A stretch of DNA of 39,689 nucleotides from an uncultured Pelagibacteraceae bacterium (lineage in GTDB: Bacteria; Pseudomonadota; Alphaproteobacteria; Pelagibacterales; Pelagibacteraceae): positions 1-39,689 of the forward strand of contig CACDDB010000006.1 of the NCBI GenBank assembly GCA_902551445.1, written 5' to 3'. This document shows, piece by piece, positions 26,997 to 37,436 of the stretch (within the stretch, counting starts at the first letter, position 1; each line of letters opens with the position of its first letter). Below the pieces are notes generated by a model. The model was given only the letters and a program-made list of their open reading frames with translations. It did not search any database and was not told the DNA's origin. The position numbers and the translations under genes are program-made.

Positions 26997-27287
26997 ATGT
27001 CTAACGCAGCAGGAATTGGTCAATTTATTCCATTAATTTTAATATTTGTTATTTTTTATTTTTTTTTAATTAGGCCTCAGCAAAAAAAAGTAAAAGAGCA
27101 TAAGGCTATGGTGCAGTCATTGAAAAGAGGTGACAAAGTAGTAACATCAGGTGGCATAGTTGGAACTGTCGAAAGAATTATCGATAATGATAAAGTTGAA
27201 GTTATGATTTCTGAAAATGTTAAAGTAGAAATTGTGAGAACCACAGGTATTCAAAGCTTGTTAAATAATACTGAACAAAAAAAATAA
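26997..27287 (+). CDS. yajC: Preprotein translocase subunit YajC
   Basis: Small accessory of the SecDF complex. 96 residues: an N-terminal membrane helix (FIPLILIFVIFYFFLIRPQQ) followed by the cytoplasmic YajC domain with KRGDKVVTSGGIVGTVERI. A strong AAGGAG lies just before the ATG. The gene is 12 bases ahead of secD, which is the classic arrangement. Confidence 0.96.
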   Translation: MSNAAGIGQFIPLILIFVIFYFFLIRPQQKKVKEHKAMVQSLKRGDKVVTSGGIVGTVERIIDNDKVEVMISENVKVEIVRTTGIQSLLNNTEQKK

Positions 27288-27299
27288 TTTAATTTTAAA

Positions 27300-28853
27300 G
27301 TGTTATATTTTTCAAAAATCAGAGTTATAATAATATTTCTTCTAATAATTATTTTTTCTTTTTTTACATTTTCTAACTTTTTTAATTCTGAAAATTTTTA
27401 TTTTAAAAAAAAAATTAATTTAGGCTTAGATCTGCAAGGAGGATCTTATTTACTTCTTGAAATAGATAACAGGCCTGTTATTACCGAAATCTTGCAAAAT
27501 AAAGTATTTGAATTTAAAAAATTCTTTAAAGATAATAATATAAAAATTGGAAACTTTAAGGTTGAAAATGGTATTATTGAATTTACTGTAGAAAAAAACA
27601 AAGTTAAAGAATCAATAGATTTATTAGATGATGATGATAGTTTAATTAATCCTTATTACCAAGATTTTAAATCTCATCAATTTGAATTTACCAATAATGA
27701 AAATAAATTTTCATTGAATTTATCTAAACATGGTTTAATAAATATTAAAAATTCATCTCTTGATCAATCTATTGAAATAGTAAGAAAAAGAGTTGATGAA
27801 ATTGGTACAAATGAACCAAATATCCTAAAAAGGGGAAATGATAGAATTCTTGTTGAGTTACCTGGGCTTGATAATCCTGATAGAATTAAATCATTACTAG
27901 GAAAAACTGCCAATTTAACTTTTCAATTTATAACAAGTAATGAAGAGGAATCGTTTGGTACAGAAAAACTTTTTAGTGAAGACGATTCTGATGAGGTTGT
28001 AGTTAGCAAAAGAATTATCATTAGTGGTGAAAATCTATTAGATGCCAAACCTCATATGGATACTCTTAATAACGAAACTGTTGTTTTATTCACTTTAGAC
28101 AGAGTAGGTGCAAAAAAATTTGGTAAAGCAACAACCTCAGGCATAGGAAAAAGATTAGCTATTGTATTAGACGGTGTTGTTATAAGTGCTCCAACAATAC
28201 AAGAAGCTATAGTCACTGGCACTGGACAAATTTCTGGAGATTTTACATTTCAAAGTGCAACTGACCTCGCTTTGTTACTAAGGTCTGGTGCTTTACCAGC
28301 ACCATTAAACATCATAGAAGAAAGAACCGTAGGTCCTGACTTAGGTCAAGACTCTATTAATTCAGGAATTTTTTCACTTATAATTGGTTTTTTATTGGTA
28401 ATATTTTATATGATTTACAAATATAGAATATTTGGAATCATAGCTAATTTTGCATTAATTACTAACTTATTATTTTTGATAGGTATATTAACTATATTTG
28501 AAGCTACATTAACCTTACCTGGGATTGCTGGAATTATATTAACAGTTGGAATGGCTGTTGATGCAAATGTATTAATTTTTGAGAGAATAAAAGAAGAAAT
28601 TAATAATGAAAAAAATAAAATTATAGCTTTTGATAGTGGATATATAAAATCAAGAACAACAATTTTGGATGCAAATATTACAACATTAATAGCTGCTATA
28701 ATTCTATTTTTCATGGGATCTGGTCCTATAAAAGGTTTCTCGGTTACTTTAGCCACAGGAATTTTAACCACTTTATTTACTGTTTATTTTGTAGCGAGGT
28801 TATTAACGGCTATTTATGTAACAAAAAATAAAGAGAAAGAAAAATTAATATAA
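27300..28853 (+). CDS. secD: Protein translocase subunit SecD
   Basis: Membrane component that uses proton flow to aid Sec export. 517 residues, starting with GTG at 27300 (MLYFSKIRVI), the only start close to yajC. Order: a first membrane helix, NLGLDLQGGSYLLLEI, a periplasmic P1 region, SIEIVRKRVDEIGTNEPNI, VVISAPTIQEAIVTG and SGDFTFQSATDLALLLRSGALPAP-type motifs, then five C-terminal helices with GMAVDANVLIFERIKEE. It overlaps secF by one base. Confidence 0.96.
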   Translation: MLYFSKIRVIIIFLLIIIFSFFTFSNFFNSENFYFKKKINLGLDLQGGSYLLLEIDNRPVITEILQNKVFEFKKFFKDNNIKIGNFKVENGIIEFTVEKNKVKESIDLLDDDDSLINPYYQDFKSHQFEFTNNENKFSLNLSKHGLINIKNSSLDQSIEIVRKRVDEIGTNEPNILKRGNDRILVELPGLDNPDRIKSLLGKTANLTFQFITSNEEESFGTEKLFSEDDSDEVVVSKRIIISGENLLDAKPHMDTLNNETVVLFTLDRVGAKKFGKATTSGIGKRLAIVLDGVVISAPTIQEAIVTGTGQISGDFTFQSATDLALLLRSGALPAPLNIIEERTVGPDLGQDSINSGIFSLIIGFLLVIFYMIYKYRIFGIIANFALITNLLFLIGILTIFEATLTLPGIAGIILTVGMAVDANVLIFERIKEEINNEKNKIIAFDSGYIKSRTTILDANITTLIAAIILFFMGSGPIKGFSVTLATGILTTLFTVYFVARLLTAIYVTKNKEKEKLI

Positions 28854-29782
28854 TGGAAAAAAAAAATATAAAATTTAATAGGTTTTATAAAATTTTTAAC
28901 ATCGCATCATCAATTTTAGTAGTTCTGTCACTAATATTACTTATTTTTAAGGGATTGAATTTTGGAATTGATTTTAAAGGTGGAACTTTAATTGAAATAA
29001 GGACATCTGATGAAACTGTAAATATTTCTAAATTAAGAAGTGCCTTTAACAGTTTAGACCTTGGTGATGTTTCAGTAAAAAATTTTGGTAAAAAAAATGA
29101 CTATATTGTAAAATTTGAAAAAAAAAATTTAAATGATCCTAAATTTATATCAAATTTAAAATTAAAATTATCAGATAAAATTGGTGAAACTTTTGATTTT
29201 AGAAGAGTAGAAAATGTAGGTCCTAAAGTAAGTGCAGAATTACTAAAGTCTGGAATTATAGCTATATCATTATCTTTGGCAGCTATGCTTTTTTATATTT
29301 GGATTAGATTTGAATGGCAATTTAGCCTTGGAGCTATAATAGCTTTATTTCATGATGTTTTTATTACATTAGGTTTATTCTCATTATTTAGTTTAGAAAT
29401 CAATCTTTCAATTATCGCTGCCGTCTTAACTATAGTAGGTTATTCAATGAATGATACTGTGGTCATATATGATAGGGTAAGAGAAAATTTAAAAAAATAC
29501 ATAGATGTAAAAATATTTGATATCACTAATACTTCAATTAATGAAACTTTATCAAGAACTTTAATAACTTCAGTTACAACTTTATTAGCTTTATTATCAA
29601 TTTATTTATTCGGTGGAGAAATATTAAAGGGATTTTCTCTTGCAATGATATTTGGTGTTATCATTGGTACTTATTCTTCAATTTATATTGCTAACCCTGT
29701 TTTGGTGAATTTAAAAGTAAATCACAATACTATTGTTAAAGAAGAGAATAAGTCTAGTATAAATTCTGAGCCGCAACCATAG
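28853..29782 (+). CDS. secF: Protein translocase subunit SecF
   Basis: Partner of SecD. 309 residues. Conserved pieces: NFGIDFKGGTLIEI near residues 31-44, FRRVENVGPKVSAELL, and GYSMNDTVVIYDRVRENL in the membrane core. Six helices in total. The last 29 bases overlap the convergent puuD-type gene on the minus strand, so the C-terminal tail (SINSEPQP) is encoded opposite another reading frame. Confidence 0.95.
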   Translation: MEKKNIKFNRFYKIFNIASSILVVLSLILLIFKGLNFGIDFKGGTLIEIRTSDETVNISKLRSAFNSLDLGDVSVKNFGKKNDYIVKFEKKNLNDPKFISNLKLKLSDKIGETFDFRRVENVGPKVSAELLKSGIIAISLSLAAMLFYIWIRFEWQFSLGAIIALFHDVFITLGLFSLFSLEINLSIIAAVLTIVGYSMNDTVVIYDRVRENLKKYIDVKIFDITNTSINETLSRTLITSVTTLLALLSIYLFGGEILKGFSLAMIFGVIIGTYSSIYIANPVLVNLKVNHNTIVKEENKSSINSEPQP

Positions 29783-30356
29783 TTAATAGCATAGGTAAAG
29801 ATAATAGTGTATTAGTTCTCGAAAATAGCATTGCTGTCTTCGCAGCTTTTGCTTTTTGTTCAGAATCACATTCAACAATACCCAATGCTTTTTTTTGATT
29901 TGGCCATATTACAAACCAAACATTAAATGCCATAATTAATCCGAGCCACATTCCTATGCCTATAGCAGTGTATTTGCCACCGCCAGTACCAATTCCTAAA
30001 GTCATAGCTTGATGAACATAACCACTTAAGTATGCGACTATCAAACCTGTAACTATCGTTGCAAGTGCAGCCCATCGAAACCAAAATAAAGCTGCAGGAG
30101 CTATTACTTTGCCAATAGCTGGTTTTTGTTCGTCTGGTATTTTAGACATATTGGGAATTTGAACAAAGTTAAAATACCAAAGTAGTCCTATCCACATCAC
30201 TCCAGCCAAAACATGGAAATACCTAAATAACCAACTCCAAAATATAAGATCAAAATCAAATCCACCATTTCCAAAAAAAAGAAACAAAAAAAGTATTATT
30301 GCTAATATAGCTGAAGCATGTATAGTTTTTGGTAGAGATGATAAAAAGTTTCCCAT
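29754..30356 (-). CDS. PuuD-type (urate hydroxylase, DUF989) membrane protein, cytochrome-less short form
   Basis: 200 residues with about six membrane helices. The stretch RYFHVLAGVMWIGLLWYFNF, followed by FWFRWAALATIVTGL and FNVWFVIWPNQKK, matches the N-terminal membrane domain of PuuD, a membrane-bound urate hydroxylase. Full PuuD proteins are about twice as long and end in a cytochrome c domain; no CxxCH is present here. Thus urate oxidation is doubtful and the name marks family only. It lies downstream of uvrA on the same strand (32-base gap) and overlaps secF by 29 bases at its 3' end. Confidence 0.75.
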   Translation of the reverse strand: MGNFLSSLPKTIHASAILAIILFLFLFFGNGGFDFDLIFWSWLFRYFHVLAGVMWIGLLWYFNFVQIPNMSKIPDEQKPAIGKVIAPAALFWFRWAALATIVTGLIVAYLSGYVHQAMTLGIGTGGGKYTAIGIGMWLGLIMAFNVWFVIWPNQKKALGIVECDSEQKAKAAKTAMLFSRTNTLLSLPMLLTMVAAQNLY

Positions 30357-30388
30357 TACTGTATATAATACTATATTAAAAGATTATT

Positions 30389-33265
30389 TTAAGCTATTTT
30401 TTTATATTTTCCGTTCAAGAGAGGTTTAAGATATTCCGCTGTGTAGCTTATTTTATTACCACATATTTCTTCAGGTTTACCTTCTGCGATGATATTACCA
30501 CCTTTGATTCCACCCTCAGGACCCATATCAACTATATAATCAGCAGTTTTTATTACGTCTAAATTATGCTCTATAACAACTACAGTGTTCCCAGTTGCTA
30601 CAAAAGTATGCAATATTTCTAGTAATTTTTTTATATCATGTTGGTGCAAACCAGTAGTAGGTTCGTCCAATATATACATGGTTCTTCCTGTCGATCTTTT
30701 AGAAAGCTCTTTTGCTAATTTAATTCTTTGAGCTTCACCACCAGATAATGTAGTAGCTTGTTGTCCAATCTTTATATAACCAAGCCCAACTTTTTTTAAA
30801 GTTAAAAGCTTAGATCTTATATTTGAAATATTTTCAAAATATTCACATCCTTCATCAACAGTCATATTTAAAACATCCGCTATACTTTTATCTTTAAATT
30901 TTACTTCTAAAGTTTCTCTATTATATCTTGTTCCTTTACAATCATCACACTGTACATACACATCTGGTAAAAAATGCATTTCATATGTAATGACGCCATC
31001 ACCTTCACATGCTTCGCATCTTCCACCTTTTACATTAAATGAAAATCTTCCTGGCTTATATCCTCTACTTTTGGATTCTGGAAGTCCAGTAAACCAATCT
31101 CTTATAGGTCCGAATGCACCTGTATAAGTCGCTGGATTAGATCTTGGAGTTCTACCAATTGGAGATTGATCTATATCGATAACTTTATCAATTAGTTCAA
31201 TTCCTTTAAAATTTTTAAACGGCTTTGGTATTTTTCTCGACTTATTGTTATTAAGTGTAAGGTTTAATGCGTTATAAAGAGTTTGTAAAATCATAGTAGA
31301 TTTTCCACTTCCAGAAACACCCGTAACACATGTAAAACTACCTAAGGGAATTTTTAAATTAACATTTTTAAGATTATTACCAGTTGCTCCTGTAATTTCC
31401 AAAAATCTACCATTTTTTGCCAATCTTCTATTTTTTGGAATGGGAATAAAATACTTATGTGATAAATATTTACCAGTTATACTTTTTTCATTTTTTTTAA
31501 TTTCGTCAAAACTTCCTTCTACAACTATTTGTCCTCCATTATTACCTGCTTCTGGACCTAAATCAATAATATGATCTGCATTTTCCATTGTTTCAGTATC
31601 GTGCTCAACAACAATTACTGTATTACCCAAATCTCTTAATCTTTTTAATGCGTTAATTAATTTTATATTATCTTTTTGATGAAGACCAATAGATGGTTCA
31701 TCTAAAACATATAATACACCAGTAAGTCCTGATCCAATTTGTGATGCCAATCTAATTCTTTGAGACTCTCCTCCAGATAAAGTTCCTGACTCTCTAGAAA
31801 GAGTTAAATAATCTAATCCTACATTTAATAGAAAATCTAATCGTTCATTAATTTCCTTTAATATATGCTCAGCAATTTTATGTTGTGTGTTATTTAGTTT
31901 TTTTTCAAGAGATTTAAACCATGATATAGCATCTAAAATAGATTTTTCCGTAACTTCACTTATATTTAATTTATCTATCTTAACACACAATGCTTCATCT
32001 TTAAGTCTATAACCGTTGCATTTTTCGCACTTAGTATCAGATTGATACTGAGAAATTTCTTCTCTTTTCCAATCGCTGTCAGTTTCCAGGTATCTTCTTT
32101 CTAGATTGTTAATTACTCCTTCAAAAGTTTTTTTATGAGAATATTTTTCATACCCATCATCATAACTAAACTTTATTTCTTCATTATCTGATCCATAAAG
32201 AATTATATCTTTAATTTTTTTAGGCAATTTTTCCCATTTATCATCGAGAGAAAAACCATAATGCTTGGATATAGAAGCTAAAGTTTGTGCATAGTACAAA
32301 GTTGTAGTTTTTGCCCATGGTACAATTGCACCATCAACTATAGATTTTTTCTCATTAGGAATAACTAAGTTTGGATCGACGTTTAATTTTACACCAATGC
32401 CATCACATTCTTCACAAGCTCCATAGGGACTATTAAATGAAAAAAGTCTTGGTTCAATTTCTTCAATTGTAAACCCACTTTCTGGACACGCAAATTTTGT
32501 TGAGAAAATTAATTTTTCAACTTTTCTAAACTTTTTTGGTAATGTTTCATTTTCATACTCCACAAATAATAGTCCATTAGACAAATTTACTGCAGTTTCA
32601 ACACTTTCTGCCAATCTATTTCCTAAATTTGAATTGATGACTATACGATCAACTAAAACTGACAAATCATGTTTTATTTTTTTATTTAACTCTGGAACAT
32701 TATCAATTTCATATAATTTATTATCTATTTTAATTTTTCTAAAGCCTCTTTTTTTATAAGATAAAATTTCTTTTCTGTATTCACCTTTTCGACCTCGAAC
32801 TACAGGTGAATATAAATAAATAGTTGATTTTTTTGGTAATTCTTTAACTTTATCTACAATTTGACTAACCGTTTGTGATTCAATTTTTTTTCCAGTAAAT
32901 GGTGAATATGGTATTCCTACTCTTGCATATAAAACTCTCATATAGTCATATATTTCTGTAACAGTAGCAACTGTTGATCTAGGATTCTTTGATGTGTTTT
33001 TTTGCTCTATAGATATTGCTGGACTCAATCCTTCAATTAGATCTACATTTGGTTTTTTCATTTTATCAAGAAATTGTCTTGCATAAGCTGACAAACTTTC
33101 AACATATCTACGTTGACCTTCTGCATATATTGTATCAAAAGCTAATGAGGATTTTCCTGATCCAGAAAGGCCTGTAATCACAATAAATTTGTCTTTTGGA
33201 ATCTCTAATGAGATATTCTTTAAATTGTGTTCTTTTGCCCCTTTAATAACTATCTTTTTAAGCAT
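30389..33265 (-). CDS. uvrA: Excinuclease ABC subunit A
   Basis: Damage-recognition ATPase of nucleotide excision repair. 958 residues, full length. Two ABC ATPase modules: Walker [10 protein letters not shown] at residues 32-40 and GVSGSGKST in the second; signatures [12 protein letters not shown] and [12 protein letters not shown]; Walker B VLYVLDEP and MYILDEP. The C-terminal zinc finger has all four cysteines (CEAC and CDDC). In the first zinc module the usual CPxC reads CPES (C260, S263), so one ligand is missing, while GACEEC retains both. Divergent from ssb over an 89-base gap. Confidence 0.97.
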   Translation of the reverse strand: MLKKIVIKGAKEHNLKNISLEIPKDKFIVITGLSGSGKSSLAFDTIYAEGQRRYVESLSAYARQFLDKMKKPNVDLIEGLSPAISIEQKNTSKNPRSTVATVTEIYDYMRVLYARVGIPYSPFTGKKIESQTVSQIVDKVKELPKKSTIYLYSPVVRGRKGEYRKEILSYKKRGFRKIKIDNKLYEIDNVPELNKKIKHDLSVLVDRIVINSNLGNRLAESVETAVNLSNGLLFVEYENETLPKKFRKVEKLIFSTKFACPESGFTIEEIEPRLFSFNSPYGACEECDGIGVKLNVDPNLVIPNEKKSIVDGAIVPWAKTTTLYYAQTLASISKHYGFSLDDKWEKLPKKIKDIILYGSDNEEIKFSYDDGYEKYSHKKTFEGVINNLERRYLETDSDWKREEISQYQSDTKCEKCNGYRLKDEALCVKIDKLNISEVTEKSILDAISWFKSLEKKLNNTQHKIAEHILKEINERLDFLLNVGLDYLTLSRESGTLSGGESQRIRLASQIGSGLTGVLYVLDEPSIGLHQKDNIKLINALKRLRDLGNTVIVVEHDTETMENADHIIDLGPEAGNNGGQIVVEGSFDEIKKNEKSITGKYLSHKYFIPIPKNRRLAKNGRFLEITGATGNNLKNVNLKIPLGSFTCVTGVSGSGKSTMILQTLYNALNLTLNNNKSRKIPKPFKNFKGIELIDKVIDIDQSPIGRTPRSNPATYTGAFGPIRDWFTGLPESKSRGYKPGRFSFNVKGGRCEACEGDGVITYEMHFLPDVYVQCDDCKGTRYNRETLEVKFKDKSIADVLNMTVDEGCEYFENISNIRSKLLTLKKVGLGYIKIGQQATTLSGGEAQRIKLAKELSKRSTGRTMYILDEPTTGLHQHDIKKLLEILHTFVATGNTVVVIEHNLDVIKTADYIVDMGPEGGIKGGNIIAEGKPEEICGNKISYTAEYLKPLLNGKYKKIA

Positions 33266-33354
33266 ATTTATAGTTGCTTTAGATTAATAAAATTAATATT
33301 CAATACAAAATGTGTTATAAATCAATAATAATCATTACAATTTTATAAAATATT

Positions 33355-33804
33355 ATGGCTGGAAGTTTAAATAAAGTATTATTAATCGGACGTTTAGGCG
33401 CAGATCCTGAAATCAAACAAATGGTTAATGGTAAAAATGTCGCCAGATTAAGTCTTGCTACAAGCCAATCTTGGAAAGATAAAAGCACTGGTGAAAAGAA
33501 GGAAAAAACTGAATGGCATAGAATAGTTGTATTTAACGAAGGGTTAGTAAATGTAGTGCAGCAATATTTAAAAAAGGGTTCTCAAGTATATATAGAAGGT
33601 CAACTAAGTACACGTAAATGGAAAGATGAAAAAACTGGCACAGATAAATATTCAACTGAAATTTTAATACAAGGATATAATTCTTCATTAACAATGCTCG
33701 GCGGTCCCGGACAAAGTGGAGTCGCCTCATCTCAAGAAAATAAAAAAATTGATTCAAATAACGACATTGCCCAAAACGATTTGGACGACGAAATTCCTTT
33801 TTAA
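33355..33804 (+). CDS. ssb: Single-stranded DNA-binding protein
   Basis: OB-fold protein that coats single-stranded DNA in replication and repair. 149 residues. It opens with [18 protein letters not shown] and has TEWHRIVVF and [12 protein letters not shown] in the OB fold (about residues 1-115), followed by a short flexible linker and the acidic partner-binding tip DDEIPF. Placement next to uvrA, divergent, is typical. The ATG lacks a strong ribosome binding site. Confidence 0.97.
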   Translation: MAGSLNKVLLIGRLGADPEIKQMVNGKNVARLSLATSQSWKDKSTGEKKEKTEWHRIVVFNEGLVNVVQQYLKKGSQVYIEGQLSTRKWKDEKTGTDKYSTEILIQGYNSSLTMLGGPGQSGVASSQENKKIDSNNDIAQNDLDDEIPF

Positions 33805-33809
33805 TTTTT

Positions 33810-36380
33810 ATGGAAAAAATTGAAGGCAATAATCTAAATAAAATAAAATCAATATCAATGTATGATGAGATGAGCTCATCTTATTTATCTTATGCTATGA
33901 GTGTAATCATCAGCAGAGCTCTACCTGATGTTAGAGATGGTTTAAAACCTGTTCACAGAAGAATATTGTTTGCTATGAACAAGGGTGGATTTGATTGGTC
34001 TAAACAATTTAGAAAATCTGCAAGAATTGTTGGTGATGTTATAGGTAAATACCATCCTCACGGAGATCAAGCTGTGTATGATGCTTTAGTAAGAATGGTT
34101 CAAGAATTTTCTATGAGTCTTCCTTTAATAGATGGACAAGGAAATTTTGGTTCTATAGATGGAGATCCTCCAGCTGCAATGAGATATACTGAAACTAGGC
34201 TTTCAAAAATTTCACAATTTTTACTTGATGATATTTATAAAAATACTGTCTTATTTAAAAGCAACTATGATGAAACAGAAAAAGAACCTGTTGTTTTGCC
34301 AGCCCAATATCCTAATTTGCTTGTTAATGGCGCTGGCGGTATAGCAGTAGGTATGGCTACAAGCATACCTCCTCACAATTTAGGTGAAGTCATCAATGGA
34401 ACTCTAGCATTAATAGAAAATAAAGAAATTAAAATAAATGAGTTAATGAAACATATACCCGGACCAGATTTTCCAACTGGTGGTATAATAATTGGCAAAG
34501 ATATAATTAAACAAGGCTATAAAACTGGAAGAGGTTCATTTAAAATAAGAGGCGAAATAAAAGTTGAAAATTTAAAAAATGGTAAAGATAGACTTGTTAT
34601 TTGTTCCATACCATATCAAGTAAACAAATCTAGTTTAAATGAAAAAATTGTAGAACTCATTAGAGAAAAAAAAATTGAAGGCATAAGTGATATTCGTGAT
34701 GAGTCAAATAGAGAAGGTATTCGTGTTGCGATAGACTTAAGAAGAAATGTTGAACCCGAAACCATAAAAAGACAATTATATAAATACACATCTATTGAAA
34801 GTTCTTTTGGTTTTAATACTTTAGCAATCGTTGATAACAAACCAAAAAATTGCAATTTAAAAGATTTTTTAGAAAATTTTTTAAAATTTAGAGAAGAAGT
34901 AGTAACTAAAAAAACAAAATTTGACTTAAAAAAAGCTGAAGATAGAGCCCATATATTGATTGGATTATCAGTTTCGGTCGAAAATATAGAAAAAATAATT
35001 AAAATAATTAGATCTTCAAAAACCCCAGAAGAAGCAAAAAATCATTTGTTAAAAACCAAATGGAAAATTTCAAAAACAACTAAATCAATAAAGTTAATTG
35101 AAGGTAAAAATGTAACTTCTTATACTTTTACTGAATTACAAGTTTTAGCAATACTTGAACTTAGATTACAAAAACTTACAGCATTAGGAATTTTAGAAAT
35201 TGACACAGAAATAAAAAAATTATCTGATTTAATTGCTGGATATAAAAGAATTCTTAACTCTAAAAAAGAGCTTTTAAAATTAATAAGCGATGAACTTAAA
35301 TTTATAAAGGAAAAATTTGCAGTTAAAAGAAGAACAGAAATTATTGATGCTGTACTTAATTATGATATTGAAGAAACTATACAAAAAGAGTCAATAATAA
35401 TAACTATTACTCTTCAGGGATATATTAAGAGAGGATCATTAAGTAGTGTTAAATTACAAAAAAGAGGTGGCAAAGGAAAAACTGGAATTAAAACTAGAGA
35501 TGAAGACTCTGTAGTTCAAACATTATCAGTTAACACCCATACTTCAGTATTATTTTTTTCTACTCAAGGCTTAGCATATAAACTTAAAGCCTGGAAAATT
35601 CCAGAAGGAAGCTCAACATCAAGAGGAAAGTCTTTATTCAATATTTTGCCTTTAAAAAATCATCAATCTATAAGTTCAATAATGCCATTTCCTGATTCAA
35701 GTGAAAATACTAAAAACTTACATATAATATTTGCTACAGCAAAAGGAAAAATAAGAAAAAATAATTTAGATGATTTTACCTCGATTAACACTTCAGGTAA
35801 AATTGCTATGAAACTTGATGCTAACGATAAAATTGTTGGTGTAATGATATGTAAAGATGATCAAGATATAATTTTAAGTACAAAATATGGTAAATGTATT
35901 CGATTTGAGTCTAAAAAACTCAGGATTTTTAAAGGTAGATCTTCTAAGGGTATTAAAGGTATTAATTTAAATGAAAACGATAGTATAGTTTCACTTTCAA
36001 TAATTGATCACGATAAATATTCTAAAGTCAAAAAAAAAGCTGATAAATCTGAACTTAATGCTAAAGAAAAATTTATTTTGTCTGTAACAGATAATGGCTT
36101 TGGAAAAAGATCTTCTCACTATGAATACAGGGTAACAAATAGAGGTGGAAAAGGAATTATTGGGATAATTAATTCTTCAAGAAATGGAAACGTAGCCTCA
36201 TCTTTTCCTGTAAACAACGGTGATGATATACTTATTTCTACTAACAAGGGTAGAGTTATAAGATGTGCAGTTAAAGAAATAAGAATTGCAAGAAGAAACA
36301 CACAAGGAGTTAGAATAATTAAGTTATCTGGAGATGAAAAAGTAGTTTCTGCAATTAAAATTGATGATAATTTAAAATAA
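33810..36380 (+). CDS. gyrA: DNA gyrase subunit A
   Basis: Breakage-reunion subunit of gyrase, which supercoils DNA. 856 residues. The catalytic tyrosine is Y126 in [13 protein letters not shown]. The N-terminal winged helix has [13 protein letters not shown] and [17 protein letters not shown]. The GyrA box that marks gyrase rather than topoisomerase IV is present as [10 protein letters not shown] near residue 550. The C-terminal beta-pinwheel follows. It starts five bases after ssb and overlaps coaD by one base. Confidence 0.97.
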   Translation: MEKIEGNNLNKIKSISMYDEMSSSYLSYAMSVIISRALPDVRDGLKPVHRRILFAMNKGGFDWSKQFRKSARIVGDVIGKYHPHGDQAVYDALVRMVQEFSMSLPLIDGQGNFGSIDGDPPAAMRYTETRLSKISQFLLDDIYKNTVLFKSNYDETEKEPVVLPAQYPNLLVNGAGGIAVGMATSIPPHNLGEVINGTLALIENKEIKINELMKHIPGPDFPTGGIIIGKDIIKQGYKTGRGSFKIRGEIKVENLKNGKDRLVICSIPYQVNKSSLNEKIVELIREKKIEGISDIRDESNREGIRVAIDLRRNVEPETIKRQLYKYTSIESSFGFNTLAIVDNKPKNCNLKDFLENFLKFREEVVTKKTKFDLKKAEDRAHILIGLSVSVENIEKIIKIIRSSKTPEEAKNHLLKTKWKISKTTKSIKLIEGKNVTSYTFTELQVLAILELRLQKLTALGILEIDTEIKKLSDLIAGYKRILNSKKELLKLISDELKFIKEKFAVKRRTEIIDAVLNYDIEETIQKESIIITITLQGYIKRGSLSSVKLQKRGGKGKTGIKTRDEDSVVQTLSVNTHTSVLFFSTQGLAYKLKAWKIPEGSSTSRGKSLFNILPLKNHQSISSIMPFPDSSENTKNLHIIFATAKGKIRKNNLDDFTSINTSGKIAMKLDANDKIVGVMICKDDQDIILSTKYGKCIRFESKKLRIFKGRSSKGIKGINLNENDSIVSLSIIDHDKYSKVKKKADKSELNAKEKFILSVTDNGFGKRSSHYEYRVTNRGGKGIIGIINSSRNGNVASSFPVNNGDDILISTNKGRVIRCAVKEIRIARRNTQGVRIIKLSGDEKVVSAIKIDDNLK

Positions 36381-36874
36381 TGAAAAATATTGCTATTTAT
36401 CCGGGTACTTTTGATCCAATTACTTATGGACATATAGATGTAATTAAAAAGGGTTTAAAATTTCTAGACATAATAATAATTGCAATTTCTAATGATAACC
36501 AAAAAAATTACTTATTTGATGTTTATGAAAGATCGCAGATTGTTAATAAGGCACTTTTTTCTGATATGAAATTTAAATCTAACAGGATAAAAATAGTAAA
36601 TTTTAACAGCCTTACCACTGACTTGTGCAAAAAATATAAATCTAAAATTATATTAAGAGGTTTAAGAGCAGTTTCTGACTTCGAATACGAATTTCAACTT
36701 CTTGGTATGAATAGAAAATTAAATAAAAATATTGAAACTATTTTTTTAATGTCAGACATTGATAACCAAATAATTTCATCTAGATTTGTTAAGGAAATTA
36801 TTCAGTTAGGCGGTGATCTAAAAAATTTTACAACTAAAAGTACAGTTAAAGCATTAAAAGAAAAATATGAATAA
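36380..36874 (+). CDS. coaD: Phosphopantetheine adenylyltransferase
   Basis: Penultimate step of coenzyme A synthesis: transfers AMP to 4'-phosphopantetheine. 164 residues. Nucleotidyltransferase motif YPGTFDPITYGHIDVI at the N-terminus, RGLRAVSDFEYEFQ in the middle, and ISSRFVKEI near the end, where the usual residue is ISST; the change is mild. It overlaps gyrA by one base and the next gene by eight. Confidence 0.96.
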   Translation: MKNIAIYPGTFDPITYGHIDVIKKGLKFLDIIIIAISNDNQKNYLFDVYERSQIVNKALFSDMKFKSNRIKIVNFNSLTTDLCKKYKSKIILRGLRAVSDFEYEFQLLGMNRKLNKNIETIFLMSDIDNQIISSRFVKEIIQLGGDLKNFTTKSTVKALKEKYE

Positions 36875-37424
36875 ATTTAAATTTTCATTAGTTATATTAT
36901 TTTTATTTATTTCAAACATAAACGCAAAGGAGAATATAATGATTTTAAAACTTAAAGATGGCGATGTAAAAATTGAATTATTTCAAGATAAAGCACCAAA
37001 ACATGTTGAAAGAATAAAAAAACTAGCTGATGATGGATCTTATGATGGAGTAGTTTTTCATAGAGTAATTGATGGGTTTATGGCTCAAACAGGAGATGTA
37101 AAATTTGGAAATACAAATTCAAAAAATTTTGATCTAAGAAGAGCTGGAATGGGTGGTTCTGATTATCCAGATTTAAAGGCTGAGTTTAATAATTTGCCTC
37201 ATGAAAGAGGAACTCTATCTATGGCAAGATCTTCAGATCCAAATAGTGCAAACAGCCAATTTTTTATTTGTTTTAAGCCAGCTCCTTTTTTAGACAGGCA
37301 ATACACTGTTTTTGGAAAAGTATTAGAAGGAATGGAATATGTTGACAACATTAAAAGGGGTGATAGCCAAAATAATGGTGCTGTTGTTGATCCAGATAAA
37401 ATAATAAGTTTTAAATCTCAATAG
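36867..37424 (+). CDS. Peptidyl-prolyl cis-trans isomerase, cyclophilin type (exported form, with internal start)
   Basis: Catalyses proline isomerisation during folding. 185 residues from the first ATG. Residues 1-20 form a signal peptide (MNKFKFSLVILFLFISNINA), predicting a periplasmic protein. The cyclophilin domain (25-183) has VVFHRVIDGFMAQTGD with the catalytic arginine, and ANSQFFICF and YTVFGKV. An in-frame ATG at 36939 (residue 25) has a near-perfect ribosome binding site, AAGGAG at 36927-36932, six bases upstream, and would yield a complete cytoplasmic cyclophilin of 161 residues. The first ATG has only a weak element. Relatives often carry separate periplasmic and cytoplasmic genes at this place. 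Confidence 0.92.
   Translation: MNKFKFSLVILFLFISNINAKENIMILKLKDGDVKIELFQDKAPKHVERIKKLADDGSYDGVVFHRVIDGFMAQTGDVKFGNTNSKNFDLRRAGMGGSDYPDLKAEFNNLPHERGTLSMARSSDPNSANSQFFICFKPAPFLDRQYTVFGKVLEGMEYVDNIKRGDSQNNGAVVDPDKIISFKSQ
36927..36932 (+). promoter_or_regulatory. Strong internal ribosome binding site in the cyclophilin gene
   Basis: AAGGAG lies six bases before the in-frame ATG at 36939. It is encoded within the codons for Lys-Glu immediately after the predicted signal-peptide cleavage site, so translation from here would give exactly the mature cyclophilin domain without a signal peptide. Confidence 0.55.
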
Positions 37425-37436
37425 ATTTAAAATTTA

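Noticed and set aside
33266..33354. SOS (LexA) box between uvrA and ssb
   Set aside because: No GTTC-N7-GTTC or close variant was found in the 89-base gap, so DNA-damage control is not supported by sequence.
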